From: an uncultured Bacteroidales bacterium
GTDB taxonomy: Bacteria > Bacteroidota > Bacteroidia > Bacteroidales > Paludibacteraceae
Reading direction: 5' to 3'
Assembly: GCA_902765485.1 (NCBI GenBank)
Contig: CACWZZ010000010.1
Location: 1 to 64,000 of the forward strand
Length of the DNA stretch: 64,000 bases
Part shown: positions 49,465 to 59,917 of the stretch, in pieces
How the letters are laid out: each line of letters opens with the position of its first letter
Numbering within the stretch: position 1 is the stretch's first letter
The notes under the pieces: model-generated
Seen by the model: only the letters and a program-made list of their open reading frames with translations
Databases searched by the model: none
Told to the model about the DNA's origin: nothing
Made by a program: the position numbers and the translations under genes

Positions 49465-50364
49465 ATGGCGCAAAAAATACAACATGAGGAAAATATCCTG
49501 GCTGATTTCTCAATCTTCAAATGGATGAGTTTTATTCCCGGAGAGACCTCCGTGGACGACATAGCTGTCATGAAATTTGACGGCTCTACGACCGGCCTCT
49601 TCCAGAAAATAATCCTGCCCGCCGAGTATTTCACGCCCTGCTATACGCTCCAGTTTGTCGCAAAAGGCGGATTCCGGGCCTCTATCAACAACCAGGATTA
49701 CAACCTCCAGGCGAATGACGGCTATCTGATCATTCCCGATTTTTTCATGCGGCGGTTGGTACCGACCTCCGAACACATGGAGCTCTATGTGTTGTGCATC
49801 TCGCGCAAGTTTATGATGGAGATGAATCTCCAATTCCCACTCGCCCTCATCTCCCATGTCTATATACATCCCGTCTGGCACATGAGTGCGCTGAAAATAC
49901 AAGGCGTAATCCATTATTTCGAACTCCTCCGCGAAGTCATCGACACCCAAAACCGAACGGCGACGATGCATCTGGTCAATTCCTTCTTCCATTTTCTGGC
50001 AGGAGACATCGCCAACACCAAACAGAATGTTCCCTCTGTCTCCCGCAATGAAGAGATCACAGGTCGTTTCTTGCACCTTGTGGACGCTCATTGCGACCGG
50101 CACCACAATCTCGACTGGTACGCCGAACAACTCTTCCTCACCACCCGGTATGTCGCCAATACGGTCAAAGAAACACTCGGCATGACTGCCAGCGCCTGCA
50201 TCGAGCATGCCCTCACCCGGCGTGCCAAAACGCTCCTTTGTACCACAACCCTCTCCATCCAGGAAATAGCGGACCGTCTCGGTTTCCAGAACCAGTCCCA
50301 TTTCGGTACTTTCTTCAAACGCCACACCTCCCTCTCCCCCGCCGCCTTCCGCAAAAAACTCTAA
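49465..50364 (+). CDS. AraC-family transcription regulator
   Basis: A 299-residue soluble regulator. The N-terminal half (about 25-170) is a cupin-like effector domain; the C-terminal AraC/XylS domain (about 195-298) has the two helix-turn-helix units (LDWYAEQLFLTTRYVANTVK and IQEIADRLGFQNQSHFGTFF). The start at 49465 is preferred over an upstream in-frame ATG that lies inside the promoter. It is monocistronic; a pyrimidine-rich gap of 300 bp follows. The target is unknown. Confidence 0.9.
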   Translation: MAQKIQHEENILADFSIFKWMSFIPGETSVDDIAVMKFDGSTTGLFQKIILPAEYFTPCYTLQFVAKGGFRASINNQDYNLQANDGYLIIPDFFMRRLVPTSEHMELYVLCISRKFMMEMNLQFPLALISHVYIHPVWHMSALKIQGVIHYFELLREVIDTQNRTATMHLVNSFFHFLAGDIANTKQNVPSVSRNEEITGRFLHLVDAHCDRHHNLDWYAEQLFLTTRYVANTVKETLGMTASACIEHALTRRAKTLLCTTTLSIQEIADRLGFQNQSHFGTFFKRHTSLSPAAFRKKL

Positions 50365-50443
50365 TTTTCACCCCTTCCGCCCCTTCCGCCATCTCCCCCC
50401 CTGCTTCCCTCCGTCTCCTCTCCCTTCCGTCATCCGTTTACCT

Positions 50444-50463
50444 CTCGCCGATGTACCGGCGAG
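50444..50463 (+). terminator. Hairpin after the AraC gene
   Basis: CTCGCCG, loop ATGTAC, CGGCGAG, followed by a weakly T-rich tract. Possible terminator. The rest of 50365-50556 is C/T-rich and holds no gene. Confidence 0.5.
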
Positions 50464-50556
50464 CTTGTTCCTTTTCGGATCATGCTTGGCTCTTTAGCCT
50501 GCTCCTTTTTTGCCCGCATTTTTTTTCATTTCTTTTACTTTTTCTCCCTCAAAAAA

Positions 50557-50587
50557 TTGCATATATCAAATATTTTTTGTACCTTTG
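50557..50587 (+). promoter_or_regulatory. Promoter with long leader
   Basis: TTG at 50557-50559 followed by CATAT, and TACCTTTG at 50580-50587. The next start is about 120 bases on. The leader has short complementary blocks, but I cannot assign a known riboswitch. Confidence 0.75.
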
Positions 50588-50710
50588 CACCCGAAATAAA
50601 GTCCGAATCGACCCCAGATAAGCCCCGCATAAGGGTACTTTCGTGGTAGTCCTAGACTTTGTTAATTGATACTACGACACACAATACTGAATATCAGCAC
50701 ATTACGCGCC

Positions 50711-51523
50711 ATGGCAATGCACTTGAAAACCATAGTGATTAACCGTTTGAAATGGGACGGATTCGATTTTGTCTCACTTCCGCGGACGGACACGCCTCAT
50801 AAACGGGGTGTGCACTATTTCCGTCCTCCTGTGGAAGTGAAATCTTTGTGGGGCGCCATGGACACACGAAAAGAAGGCCAACACTACAAAAAACGCATCG
50901 TCGTCCGCCCTTCTCGCTTCCGTTTGGGACTCTTCGAACTCTACGCCTACCATTTTCCGACCCACTGGTCCAAAGCCTGTGTAGCAAACCGCGAGTTGAT
51001 TAAAGAAGCCCAAAAACAAGCGCACGCCATCGAGCACGACCATTCTCTGGAGGCGCTTACTTGGCGCGTGCGGTTCTTCAACCATTATTTTACGGTCGTC
51101 AAAGGCGGCGCGAAGCCCGAAGACGGCATGAAGCCCTATACTCGTTTCTATCAATACACATACGTCTCCATCTACCGCCAACTGCAAGCCGAGCGCAAGA
51201 AAGCCGCCGAACCCGAACCTATTGTTTTTGAACCGGTTATAACAAGTCATGAAAATGAAAGTATTACTAATTATATTAGGTGCCGTTTTGGGCATCGGAG
51301 TACTTACTCTTACCGTGCTGGCACATCCGGCATTTGGCACTTTCCGTCCTGTCTCCCAAGAGCGGATTCAGGCTTCGCCGAACTACCGAAATGGTCAGTT
51401 CCGAAATCAGGAACCGACGCCGCAGTTCACGGGAAAGCCGTCAGCTGTCAGCCATCAGCCGTCAGTTGTCAGCCATCAGCCGTCAGAAGGGCGGAGACCG
51501 AAGGAGGCGATAGTGGCGTATAA
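50711..51523 (+). CDS. Unknown basic protein overlapping the next gene
   Basis: A cytoplasmic protein of about 270 residues rich in aromatic and basic residues (KRGVHYFRPPVEVKSLWGAM, FYQYTYVSIYRQLQAERKKA). I do not recognise it. The convincing part ends near 51240. After that the frame runs for 275 bases inside the start of the metallo-hydrolase gene in another frame, giving a Ser/Arg-rich tail. Its original stop may have been lost, or the true protein ends with the overlap. The ATG at 50711 is one of several possible starts. Confidence 0.55.
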   Translation: MAMHLKTIVINRLKWDGFDFVSLPRTDTPHKRGVHYFRPPVEVKSLWGAMDTRKEGQHYKKRIVVRPSRFRLGLFELYAYHFPTHWSKACVANRELIKEAQKQAHAIEHDHSLEALTWRVRFFNHYFTVVKGGAKPEDGMKPYTRFYQYTYVSIYRQLQAERKKAAEPEPIVFEPVITSHENESITNYIRCRFGHRSTYSYRAGTSGIWHFPSCLPRADSGFAELPKWSVPKSGTDAAVHGKAVSCQPSAVSCQPSAVRRAETEGGDSGV

Positions 51524-52346
51524 AACCGACCTCAAGGCCCTTCCGACGGATAGCGACTGGGTCGTATGGTTCGGACATTCGTCGTACCTCTTCTGCCTTG
51601 GCGGCAAACGCTTTCTGGTCGATCCGCTGCTCAAACCGGAGTTTCCTGCTTCGTTGATGCTGCGTCCTTTCGCGGGAACGGACATTTACCGTCCTGAGGA
51701 CTTGCCGCCGATCGACGTGCTCATTATTACTCACGAGCACTGGGACCACATGGATTACGCTACGCTCCGCGACCTTCGCACACGTGTTAAAAAGGTGGTT
51801 TGTCCCCTCGGCATAGCGGATTATTTGCGGTATTGGCACTACTCCGATGACCAAATAACCGAGATGGACTGGTATGAGTCTTTCGACTTCGAATCTTCAA
51901 ATCTTCAAATCTTCGAATCTTCAAATCTTCTAATCACTTGTCTGCCGACGCGGCATTTCAGTAACCGGTTGCTGGGACGAGCGAACCAGACGCTCTGGGC
52001 TTCGTTCATGATCGAGTACGCAGGCAGGAAAGTGTATATCGGTGGCGACGGCGGTTATGACGGGCGGTTCAAGGCGATCCGTGAGCAGTTCGGGGAAGTG
52101 GATCTGGCGTTTCTGGAGAACGGTCAGTATAACGAACGCTGGCGGTATATTCACACGATGCCGGAAGGGTTGGAGCAAGCGATCCGGGACTTGGAGCCGA
52201 AACAGGTGTTTACCGTTCACCACGACAAATATGCGTTAGCTATGCACCCGTGGAACGAGCCGGACAGCGTGGCGAAAGCTATCAGCGAGCGGAATTCGGC
52301 TTTCAGACTGCTGGATGCGGCGATCGGGAAAGTCGTATTCTTTTGA
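51249..52346 (+). CDS. MBL-fold metallo-hydrolase (NAPE-PLD/UlaG-like)
   Basis: 365 residues. An N-terminal hydrophobic helix (VLLIILGAVLGIGVLTLTVL) anchors it to the inner membrane or directs export. The metallo-beta-lactamase fold follows with WFGHSSYL, VDPLL, the zinc motif THEHWDHMD and later GGDGGYD and HHDKYAL, as in NAPE-phospholipase D-like proteins. A role in lipid or cyclic phosphodiester hydrolysis is possible. Two word insertions lie within it: residues about 63-81 (KPSAVSHQPSVVSHQPSEG) before the domain, and FESSNLQIFESSNLLIT in the middle. Confidence 0.85.
   Translation: MKMKVLLIILGAVLGIGVLTLTVLAHPAFGTFRPVSQERIQASPNYRNGQFRNQEPTPQFTGKPSAVSHQPSVVSHQPSEGRRPKEAIVAYKTDLKALPTDSDWVVWFGHSSYLFCLGGKRFLVDPLLKPEFPASLMLRPFAGTDIYRPEDLPPIDVLIITHEHWDHMDYATLRDLRTRVKKVVCPLGIADYLRYWHYSDDQITEMDWYESFDFESSNLQIFESSNLLITCLPTRHFSNRLLGRANQTLWASFMIEYAGRKVYIGGDGGYDGRFKAIREQFGEVDLAFLENGQYNERWRYIHTMPEGLEQAIRDLEPKQVFTVHHDKYALAMHPWNEPDSVAKAISERNSAFRLLDAAIGKVVFF
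51435..51490 (+). repeat. In-frame TCAGC word element in the metallo-hydrolase
   Basis: CCGTCAGCTGTCAGCCATCA words. The element is open in all three forward frames, two of which are also used or usable by the overlapping gene upstream. Confidence 0.85.
51886..51935 (+). repeat. In-frame CTTCAAATCTTCGAAT word element
   Basis: Five words of TCTTCAAATCTTCGAATC type encode DFESSNLQIFESSNLLIT within the metallo-hydrolase. The reverse orientation occurs between genes at 13738. Confidence 0.85.
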
Positions 52347-52371
52347 AAAATGCAGAAAAATGGCATACACT

Positions 52372-52403
52372 CTTGCGTATGTCAATTTTTTTTTGTACCT
52401 TTG
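52372..52403 (+). promoter_or_regulatory. Promoter of gyrB
   Basis: TTG at 52373-52375 followed by CGTAT, and TACCTTTG at 52396-52403. Confidence 0.85.
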
Positions 52404-52475
52404 CAGCCGATTTGTGTGCGAGCGTGTGTTGCGCGCGTGCATACACGATTAAAAGAGGAATATAAATATACATAA

Positions 52476-54466
<1,991 letters not shown>

Positions 54467-54467
<1 letters not shown>

Positions 54468-55009
54468 TGAGAGTTGCAGTTTATTGTTCGGCAAAAGATA
54501 ATATCCCGGAGGAGTATCTGGCTCTGGGAGATGCGTTGGGGACTTGGCTGGCAGAGCAAGGTCACACGCTGGTCTATGGCGGAGCAACGGGCGGGTTAAT
54601 GTCCCGCACCAGCAACGCGGCGAAAGCGGCAGGCGGGTACGTCATCGGCGTCATTCCTCCGCGGATCAAAGCGGCAGGACGCAAAGCAGACAACTGCGAC
54701 GAGCTCTATATGGTGCAAAATATGAGCGAGCGCAAGCAGATCATGCGCGACATGTCGGATGCGATCGTTTGTCTGCCCGGCAGTTACGGTACGCTCGACG
54801 AAATGATGGATGCTACGTCGTCGGCGATCGTGGGAGAGCACCGCAAGCCGACGTATGTGCTGAACTACAAAGGCTTCTACGAGCCCCTCAAACAGCAGAT
54901 AGCGTACATGCGTGAGCTGCATTTCATTCCCGAACAGGAGTGCTACCAACCCGTCTTCGTGGACACGCTGGAGGAACTCTATGAGCTTGTTAAACCGTTA
55001 AATCGTTAA
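54467..55009 (+). CDS. LOG family nucleotide phosphoribohydrolase
   Basis: A 180-residue Rossmann protein of the 'lonely guy' family, which hydrolyses nucleoside 5'-monophosphates to base and ribose-5-phosphate. Motifs: YGGATGGLM and a PGG-type loop here reading LPGSYGTLDEM (second Gly replaced by Ser). The C-terminus (KPLNR) and stop are made of a GTTAAATC word repeat. It starts within the gyrB stop (TAATG), so it is co-translated. Confidence 0.88.
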
Positions 55010-55036
55010 ATTGTTAAATCGTTAAATAGTAAATTT
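54993..55036 (+). repeat. Reiterated-word element (CGTTAAATTGTTAAAT type)
   Basis: Four to five GTTAAATC-like words supply the last codons and stop of the LOG gene and run to the next ATG. Confidence 0.75.
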
Positions 55037-56350
55037 ATGAACCTGTTTACTGCCAGACTAACCGGCAAAATGCTCTCGACCGAAGCGTTCGAGAAATCCA
55101 TCTACGAGATGCAAGAGCGTGTAAGACGCTGGCGTGAAATTGAGAAATCGCCCGAGTTGGCGGAGTATCTGGAGTTAAAGAAGATCGTGGAGAGCAGTGC
55201 TTTCCAGGAGCGCAAGAACGAACTCATTAACCGCAAGTACAAAGACACGGATGAGGGTAGGAAAATGCTCGCCTATGAGCGCCTTTCCGGTTCGATGAGT
55301 ATGAAGGGTTACAAGTACGCGCTGGAGAGCGAGACCTTCCAGGCTTTCCTGCAGTTCCGTGAGACCGAGGAGTTCCAGAAGATCAAGAGTCTGAAAGAGC
55401 GCCTGAAATCGAGTGAATTGCGGATGTACAACATGATCTATCGTTCGGCGTTCTATAAGAACTACCAGAAAGTGCTGAACTCGCCGGAGTTACGTCAATT
55501 GACGGAGCTGGAGAAGGAAATCAACACGCCGGAGTTCCAGACGCGTCACGCCCTGTGGGCAGATACCAAACGCTGGCAGCACTCGGAGGAATACAAGACC
55601 GAGCAGCGGTATCTGGCGCTGGCTAACTCGGCTGACATCAAGTTCTATTTCGCGCAGCGCGAAGAGAAGATCGACTGGGCAGAGCTCTTCCGTCCGTCCT
55701 TCGACGACGATATGTCTTCGTCCAAGAACTGGCAAGCCGGTTTCGGTTATGCTAATCCGGCGATGCGAGACGGTCATTCGCGCACCTCGGAGCTGCAGGC
55801 TTATAACGGCGGCAAGAATACGTTCTTTGTCGAAGGACGTATGGACTTGGAGACCCGCGAGGAGAGCAAGAAAGCTGTGGCTTGGGACGAGAGGAAAGGC
55901 TTCATCGAGCATGTTTTTAGTTACACTTCGGATGTGATGAATACTAAGGCGGCGTTTGCGCAAGAGTCCGGTATGTTTATGGCGAAAGTGCGCTGCCAGG
56001 GCGCAGGACACCATTTCTTCGGTCTGACGACGGGCAAGCAGAACAGCCCGATGGTAGCGCTGTACCACTACAACGGCAAGGTGCATCAGATGGGTCTGGT
56101 GAATGGCAATAAGACCCAGATGGTGGACTTGACCGGCATGCTGCGCTCGATGTACTACGTCTATACGTTCCGCTGGACCAAGAACGAGTTGATCTGGTAC
56201 GTCAATAACATGGAGTTGCTGCGTCTGCCGAACCGTCTGCCGAAAGAGGCGATGTTCTTCCTTGCACAGAGCTGGCTGCCGGGCAACGAGAAGGGCGGAG
56301 CTGGTAAGCTGAAGATCCAGTGGGCTCGCGTATATAAATCCGTAGAATAA
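55037..56350 (+). CDS. Intracellular helical protein with GH16/laminin-G-like domain
   Basis: 437 residues, no signal peptide. Residues about 1-210 are charged and helical, with a recurring phrase of the type SxEFQxxxxLxxxL (SSAFQERKNEL, SETFQAFLQF, TEEFQKIKSL, TPEFQTRHAL) and Trp residues. Residues about 215-437 form a concanavalin-like beta-sandwich resembling GH16 proteins (KGFIEHVF, WTKNELIWYVNNMELLRLP), but I see no EIDxxE catalytic motif. It lies between LOG and kdsA with one base to kdsA. Its role is unknown. I see it as an odd combination: a lectin-like fold without export. Confidence 0.7.
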   Translation: MNLFTARLTGKMLSTEAFEKSIYEMQERVRRWREIEKSPELAEYLELKKIVESSAFQERKNELINRKYKDTDEGRKMLAYERLSGSMSMKGYKYALESETFQAFLQFRETEEFQKIKSLKERLKSSELRMYNMIYRSAFYKNYQKVLNSPELRQLTELEKEINTPEFQTRHALWADTKRWQHSEEYKTEQRYLALANSADIKFYFAQREEKIDWAELFRPSFDDDMSSSKNWQAGFGYANPAMRDGHSRTSELQAYNGGKNTFFVEGRMDLETREESKKAVAWDERKGFIEHVFSYTSDVMNTKAAFAQESGMFMAKVRCQGAGHHFFGLTTGKQNSPMVALYHYNGKVHQMGLVNGNKTQMVDLTGMLRSMYYVYTFRWTKNELIWYVNNMELLRLPNRLPKEAMFFLAQSWLPGNEKGGAGKLKIQWARVYKSVE

Positions 56351-56351
56351 A

Positions 56352-57146
56352 ATGTTCTTGATCGCAGGGCCGTGCGCCATCGAAAATAGGGATGTAGTCA
56401 TGCAGACGGCAGAGACGCTGAGGCGGCTCTGTTATGAGTTGGGTGTGACGCTCTATTTCAAATCTTCGTTCGACAAGGCGAACCGCACTTCGGCTTCGCC
56501 TCGCGGAGTGGGGATGGAGGAAGGGCTGCGGATCCTGCAGGAGGTGAAGGAGCAGTTCGGTCTGCCGATCCTGACGGACGTGCACGAGAGCGGTCAGTGC
56601 GCCGCGGTGGCGGAAGTGGCGGATGTGCTGCAGATCCCGGCGTTCTTGAGTCGCCAGACCGACTTGCTGCAAGCTGCTGCCGAGACAGGAAGGATCGTGA
56701 ATGTGAAGAAAGGTCAGTTCATGGCTCCGTGGGACATGGGAGGTGCGATCGGGAAGATCGAACAGGTCTCGCCCGGAGCGGCGAAAGAAGGGCGTGTGTG
56801 GCTGACTGAACGCGGTTCGTCCTTCGGCTACGGGCGGCTCGTCGTGGACATGACTGCGCTCGTGGAGATGCGCCGTTTCGGATGCCCGGTGATCTTCGAT
56901 GCCACTCATTCGGTGCAGCAGCCTTCTTCGCAAGCCGGAGTCACAGGCGGCAACAGAGAGATGGTGCCGTACCTGATGCGCGCGGCGCTGGCGGTCGGAG
57001 TGGACGGACTGTTCATAGAGACCCACCCTGAACCCGAAAAAGCGATCTCGGACGCCGCAAACCAAGTGCGGCTGGCGGACATGCGAACTCTCCTCGAACA
57101 GGCGCTCAGAATAGACGAACTAATAAAACTAGATAAACTAGAATAA
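56352..57146 (+). CDS. kdsA: KDO-8-phosphate synthase
   Basis: A 264-residue aldolase-type enzyme condensing PEP with arabinose-5-phosphate for lipopolysaccharide. Motifs: AGPCAIEN, KSSFDKANRTS, LTDVHE, KKGQFMAPWDM, DATHSVQQP and ETHPEPEKA. The last residues (IDELIKLDKLE) come from an AACTAGATAAACTAG word repeat. It lies between the GH16-like protein and a nucleoside kinase. Confidence 0.96.
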   Translation: MFLIAGPCAIENRDVVMQTAETLRRLCYELGVTLYFKSSFDKANRTSASPRGVGMEEGLRILQEVKEQFGLPILTDVHESGQCAAVAEVADVLQIPAFLSRQTDLLQAAAETGRIVNVKKGQFMAPWDMGGAIGKIEQVSPGAAKEGRVWLTERGSSFGYGRLVVDMTALVEMRRFGCPVIFDATHSVQQPSSQAGVTGGNREMVPYLMRAALAVGVDGLFIETHPEPEKAISDAANQVRLADMRTLLEQALRIDELIKLDKLE

Positions 57147-57172
57147 CTAGATAAACTAGAAAAAACGATATA
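57115..57172 (+). repeat. Reiterated-word element (AACTAGATAAACTAGA type)
   Basis: AACTAATAAAACTAGATAA and ACTAGAATAACTAGATAAAC words encode the kdsA C-terminus, its TAA and the gap to the next start. Confidence 0.8.
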
Positions 57173-57173
57173 T

Positions 57174-58865
57174 ATGGAAGAAACAATTACCATTTATTGC
57201 AAAAACACACATTCTTATCACAAGATCCCGCGCGGCATTTCGCTCATTGAGCTGAAGGACCGGATCGGCATTCAGTTGAAATACCCGATCATTGCGGCAC
57301 ATGTGAACTACAAGGTGGAGAACTTGGATTTTCTGCTCTATAAACCCAAAGACATAGAGTTTCTCGATGCCAGCTCGCCCTCAGGAATGCGTGCTTACGT
57401 GCGGACGCTGAACATGGTGTTTGCTTGCGCAGTGAATGAGTTGTTTCCGGAGATGGACCTGCGTGTGGAGCACCCGATTAGCAAGGGTTATTACTGCACG
57501 CTGCAGTGGCACCAAAGCAAGGAATCGCGGCTGGAGGAGAAAGAGCCGCCGGTGGTGACGCCCGAGATGGTGCAGGCGATCAAAGAGCGGATGCAGTTGA
57601 TCATCCGCGAGAACAGGCCGATCCAGGAGGAGGAGAAACAGACCAAAGAGGTGATGAATATGTTCGCCGAGCGGTACAAGAACGAATCGTCGATCTTTGA
57701 GACCCTCGGAAACCCATATTGCCGCTATTTCAGCATGGGGGATTATATCGACTATTATACGAACGTGCTGCTGCCTTCTTCCGGGTACATCAATGTGTTC
57801 GACCTCGAGCCTTTCAAGGACGGGCTGCTGCTTCGCATCCCCAACCGCTCCAACCCGACGATCCTCGAAGAGTCCGTGGCGCAGGATAAGATGTTCACGA
57901 TCTTCCAAGAGTACAACCGATGGAATAAGTTGCTGCGAATCAATAATGTGAGCGATTTTAATGTAGCGTGCAAGCAGAATAAATCCTTCGGTCTGATCAA
58001 ACTCGCCGAGGCGTTGCACGAGAAGAAGATCGCCCAGATAGCGGACGCGATCGCGGAGAAACGCCCCAAAGTGGTGTTTATCTCCGGTGCTTCGTCTTCC
58101 GGTAAGACCACGTTCTCCAAACGTCTGCAGATCCAGTTGCTGGTGGACGGAATCCGTCCGGAGGTGCTCTCCATGGACGACTATTTTGTCAACCGTGTGG
58201 ACACGCCGAAAGATGAGAACGGAGAACTCGATTTCGAGAATGTGAATGCAGTGGATCTGCCGTTCTTCCGTGAGCAGATACACGACTTGCTGGACGGCAA
58301 GGAGATCAATCTGCCGACGTACGATTTTACGATCGGAGAACGCGTCTTCCGCGGCAAGAAACTGAAACTGCAGAAGGACTCGGTGCTGGTGATCGAGGGA
58401 CTTCATGCGCTCAACCCGTGCATCCTGCCGGATGTGGACCGCAGCCTGACGTATAAGATCTATGTCTCCACACTGACGACTATCAATATCGATAACCATA
58501 ACTGGATCCCGACGACCGACATCCGTCTGCTTCGCCGCGTGGTGCGCGACTATAAGTACCGCGGTTTCTCCGCCAAAGAGACCATCGCGCGTTGCCCGTC
58601 CGTGATCCGGGGCGAGATGAAGTGGGTCTATCCTTTCCAAGAGGAGGCGGATGTAATGTTCAACTCCGCGCTGATCTTCGAGTTCGCCGTGCTCAAACGC
58701 CATGCCGAACCGATCCTGTCGGAGGTGCCGAAGTTCTGCGAAGAATACAGCGAGGCGCACCGGCTGCTGAAGTTCCTCCAGTATTTCGTGCCCATTCCCG
58801 AGAAAGAGATCCCGCCCACATCCTTCCTCCGCGAGTTCGTCGGCGGCTCGTCCTTCCGCTATTAA
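57174..58865 (+). CDS. TGS-domain nucleoside kinase (uridine kinase-like)
   Basis: 563 residues: an N-terminal TGS/threonyl-tRNA-synthetase-like part (about 1-230, with HPISKGYYC) and a C-terminal uridine kinase domain (from about 295, P-loop GASSSGKTTF near residue 305, MDDYFVNR, and EGLHALNP). This fusion is widespread in Bacteroidota and Firmicutes and is annotated as nucleoside kinase. The substrate is not certain. A stand-alone udk is present at 19496, so the two probably differ in role. Confidence 0.9.
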   Translation: MEETITIYCKNTHSYHKIPRGISLIELKDRIGIQLKYPIIAAHVNYKVENLDFLLYKPKDIEFLDASSPSGMRAYVRTLNMVFACAVNELFPEMDLRVEHPISKGYYCTLQWHQSKESRLEEKEPPVVTPEMVQAIKERMQLIIRENRPIQEEEKQTKEVMNMFAERYKNESSIFETLGNPYCRYFSMGDYIDYYTNVLLPSSGYINVFDLEPFKDGLLLRIPNRSNPTILEESVAQDKMFTIFQEYNRWNKLLRINNVSDFNVACKQNKSFGLIKLAEALHEKKIAQIADAIAEKRPKVVFISGASSSGKTTFSKRLQIQLLVDGIRPEVLSMDDYFVNRVDTPKDENGELDFENVNAVDLPFFREQIHDLLDGKEINLPTYDFTIGERVFRGKKLKLQKDSVLVIEGLHALNPCILPDVDRSLTYKIYVSTLTTINIDNHNWIPTTDIRLLRRVVRDYKYRGFSAKETIARCPSVIRGEMKWVYPFQEEADVMFNSALIFEFAVLKRHAEPILSEVPKFCEEYSEAHRLLKFLQYFVPIPEKEIPPTSFLREFVGGSSFRY

Positions 58866-58916
58866 TGGCACGAAAATTGCAATACAAATATCAAATTTTA
58901 AATCTCAAATAGATTA
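58866..58916 (+). repeat. Reiterated-word element (CAAATATCAAATTTTAAATC type)
   Basis: ACAAATATCAAATTTTAAATC and TCAAATAG words fill the short gap between the kinase and the SPOR gene. Confidence 0.6.
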
Positions 58917-59306
58917 ATGAAATTAATCTTAATTATATTATTATCGATCTTGGACACCATGCCCGGTGTGCAGATCGTGCAGGACAGCGCGATGAGTGTG
59001 CTGTTGGACGAAGCCGTCAACGGCAAGAGAGAACTGGTGGAGATAGACGGCTACCGTGTGCAGATCTATTCTTCCAATTGCCAGCAGACCGCGAAAAGTG
59101 AAGCCCTGGAGCTTGAATCTCAACTGAAAGATAAGATCAACCAGACGATTTACGTGCAGTACCTCACGCCGTTCTGGAAGGTCCGTCTGGGCGATTTCCG
59201 TAACTACGAGGAAGCCAAAGAGTATAAGAAACTATTCGTGCAGCAATACCCCGATCTGATGGGAGATACCTATATTGTGCGCGATAAAATACAAGTGTTG
59301 CAGTAA
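58917..59306 (+). CDS. SPOR-domain protein
   Basis: 129 residues with a short N-terminal hydrophobic segment ([18 protein letters not shown]) and a SPOR domain (about 45-129: [20 protein letters not shown] ... [20 protein letters not shown]), which binds denuded peptidoglycan glycan strands, often at division sites. It overlaps folE by one base. Confidence 0.88.
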   Translation: MKLILIILLSILDTMPGVQIVQDSAMSVLLDEAVNGKRELVEIDGYRVQIYSSNCQQTAKSEALELESQLKDKINQTIYVQYLTPFWKVRLGDFRNYEEAKEYKKLFVQQYPDLMGDTYIVRDKIQVLQ

Positions 59307-59890
59307 TGGATTTGCAGGCATTTCATGAGAGAGAAGAAGCTACAGCGGCGATCGCTGAGGCGGTGAAGACGACCTTGGAGCAGATCGGAGAAGATCCTGC
59401 CCGCGAGGGGCTGGTGAAAACTCCGCAACGCGTGGGAAAAGCGCTGCAGTTCCTTTGCAAAGGGTATAACGAAGATCCGGAGGCGATCCTGCGTGCCGCG
59501 CTCTTTGAAGAGGACTATCGCCAGATGGTGGTGGTCAAAGATATCGATTTCTATTCGCTCTGCGAGCATCACATGCTGCCTTTCTTCGGCAAGGTACATG
59601 TGGCATATATTCCGAACGGACGTATCACCGGGCTTAGTAAGATCGCCCGCGTCGTCGATGTCTATGCCCGTCGGCTTCAGGTGCAGGAGCGGCTTACGAC
59701 CCAGATCAAAGACTGTATCCAGAACACCCTCAATCCGCTCGGAGTGATGGTGGTTATTGAGGCGGAGCACCTCTGCATGCAGATGCGCGGTGTTCAGAAA
59801 CAGCACGCCATGACCGTTACCTCCGACTTCACCGGCGCTTTCAACCGCCAAGAGACGAGAGATGAGTTCCTCAAACTGATCAAAGAATAG
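59306..59890 (+). CDS. folE: GTP cyclohydrolase I
   Basis: A 194-residue enzyme making dihydroneopterin triphosphate for folate and queuosine-type pathways. The zinc and active-site motifs are intact: [27 protein letters not shown] and [14 protein letters not shown]. It shares the stop/start junction with the SPOR gene and ends before a bidirectional terminator. Confidence 0.96.
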   Translation: MDLQAFHEREEATAAIAEAVKTTLEQIGEDPAREGLVKTPQRVGKALQFLCKGYNEDPEAILRAALFEEDYRQMVVVKDIDFYSLCEHHMLPFFGKVHVAYIPNGRITGLSKIARVVDVYARRLQVQERLTTQIKDCIQNTLNPLGVMVVIEAEHLCMQMRGVQKQHAMTVTSDFTGAFNRQETRDEFLKLIKE

Positions 59891-59916
59891 AAAAGCAGGC
59901 GATTGCCTGCTTTTTT
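59891..59916. terminator. Bidirectional terminator between folE and the PorZ-like gene
   Basis: AAAAGCAGGC, loop GATT, GCCTGCTTTTTT, serving two convergent genes. Confidence 0.9.
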
Positions 59917-59917
59917 A

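Noticed and set aside
50588..50710. Riboswitch in the long leader
   Set aside because: Short complementary blocks are present, but I could not match a known aptamer core.
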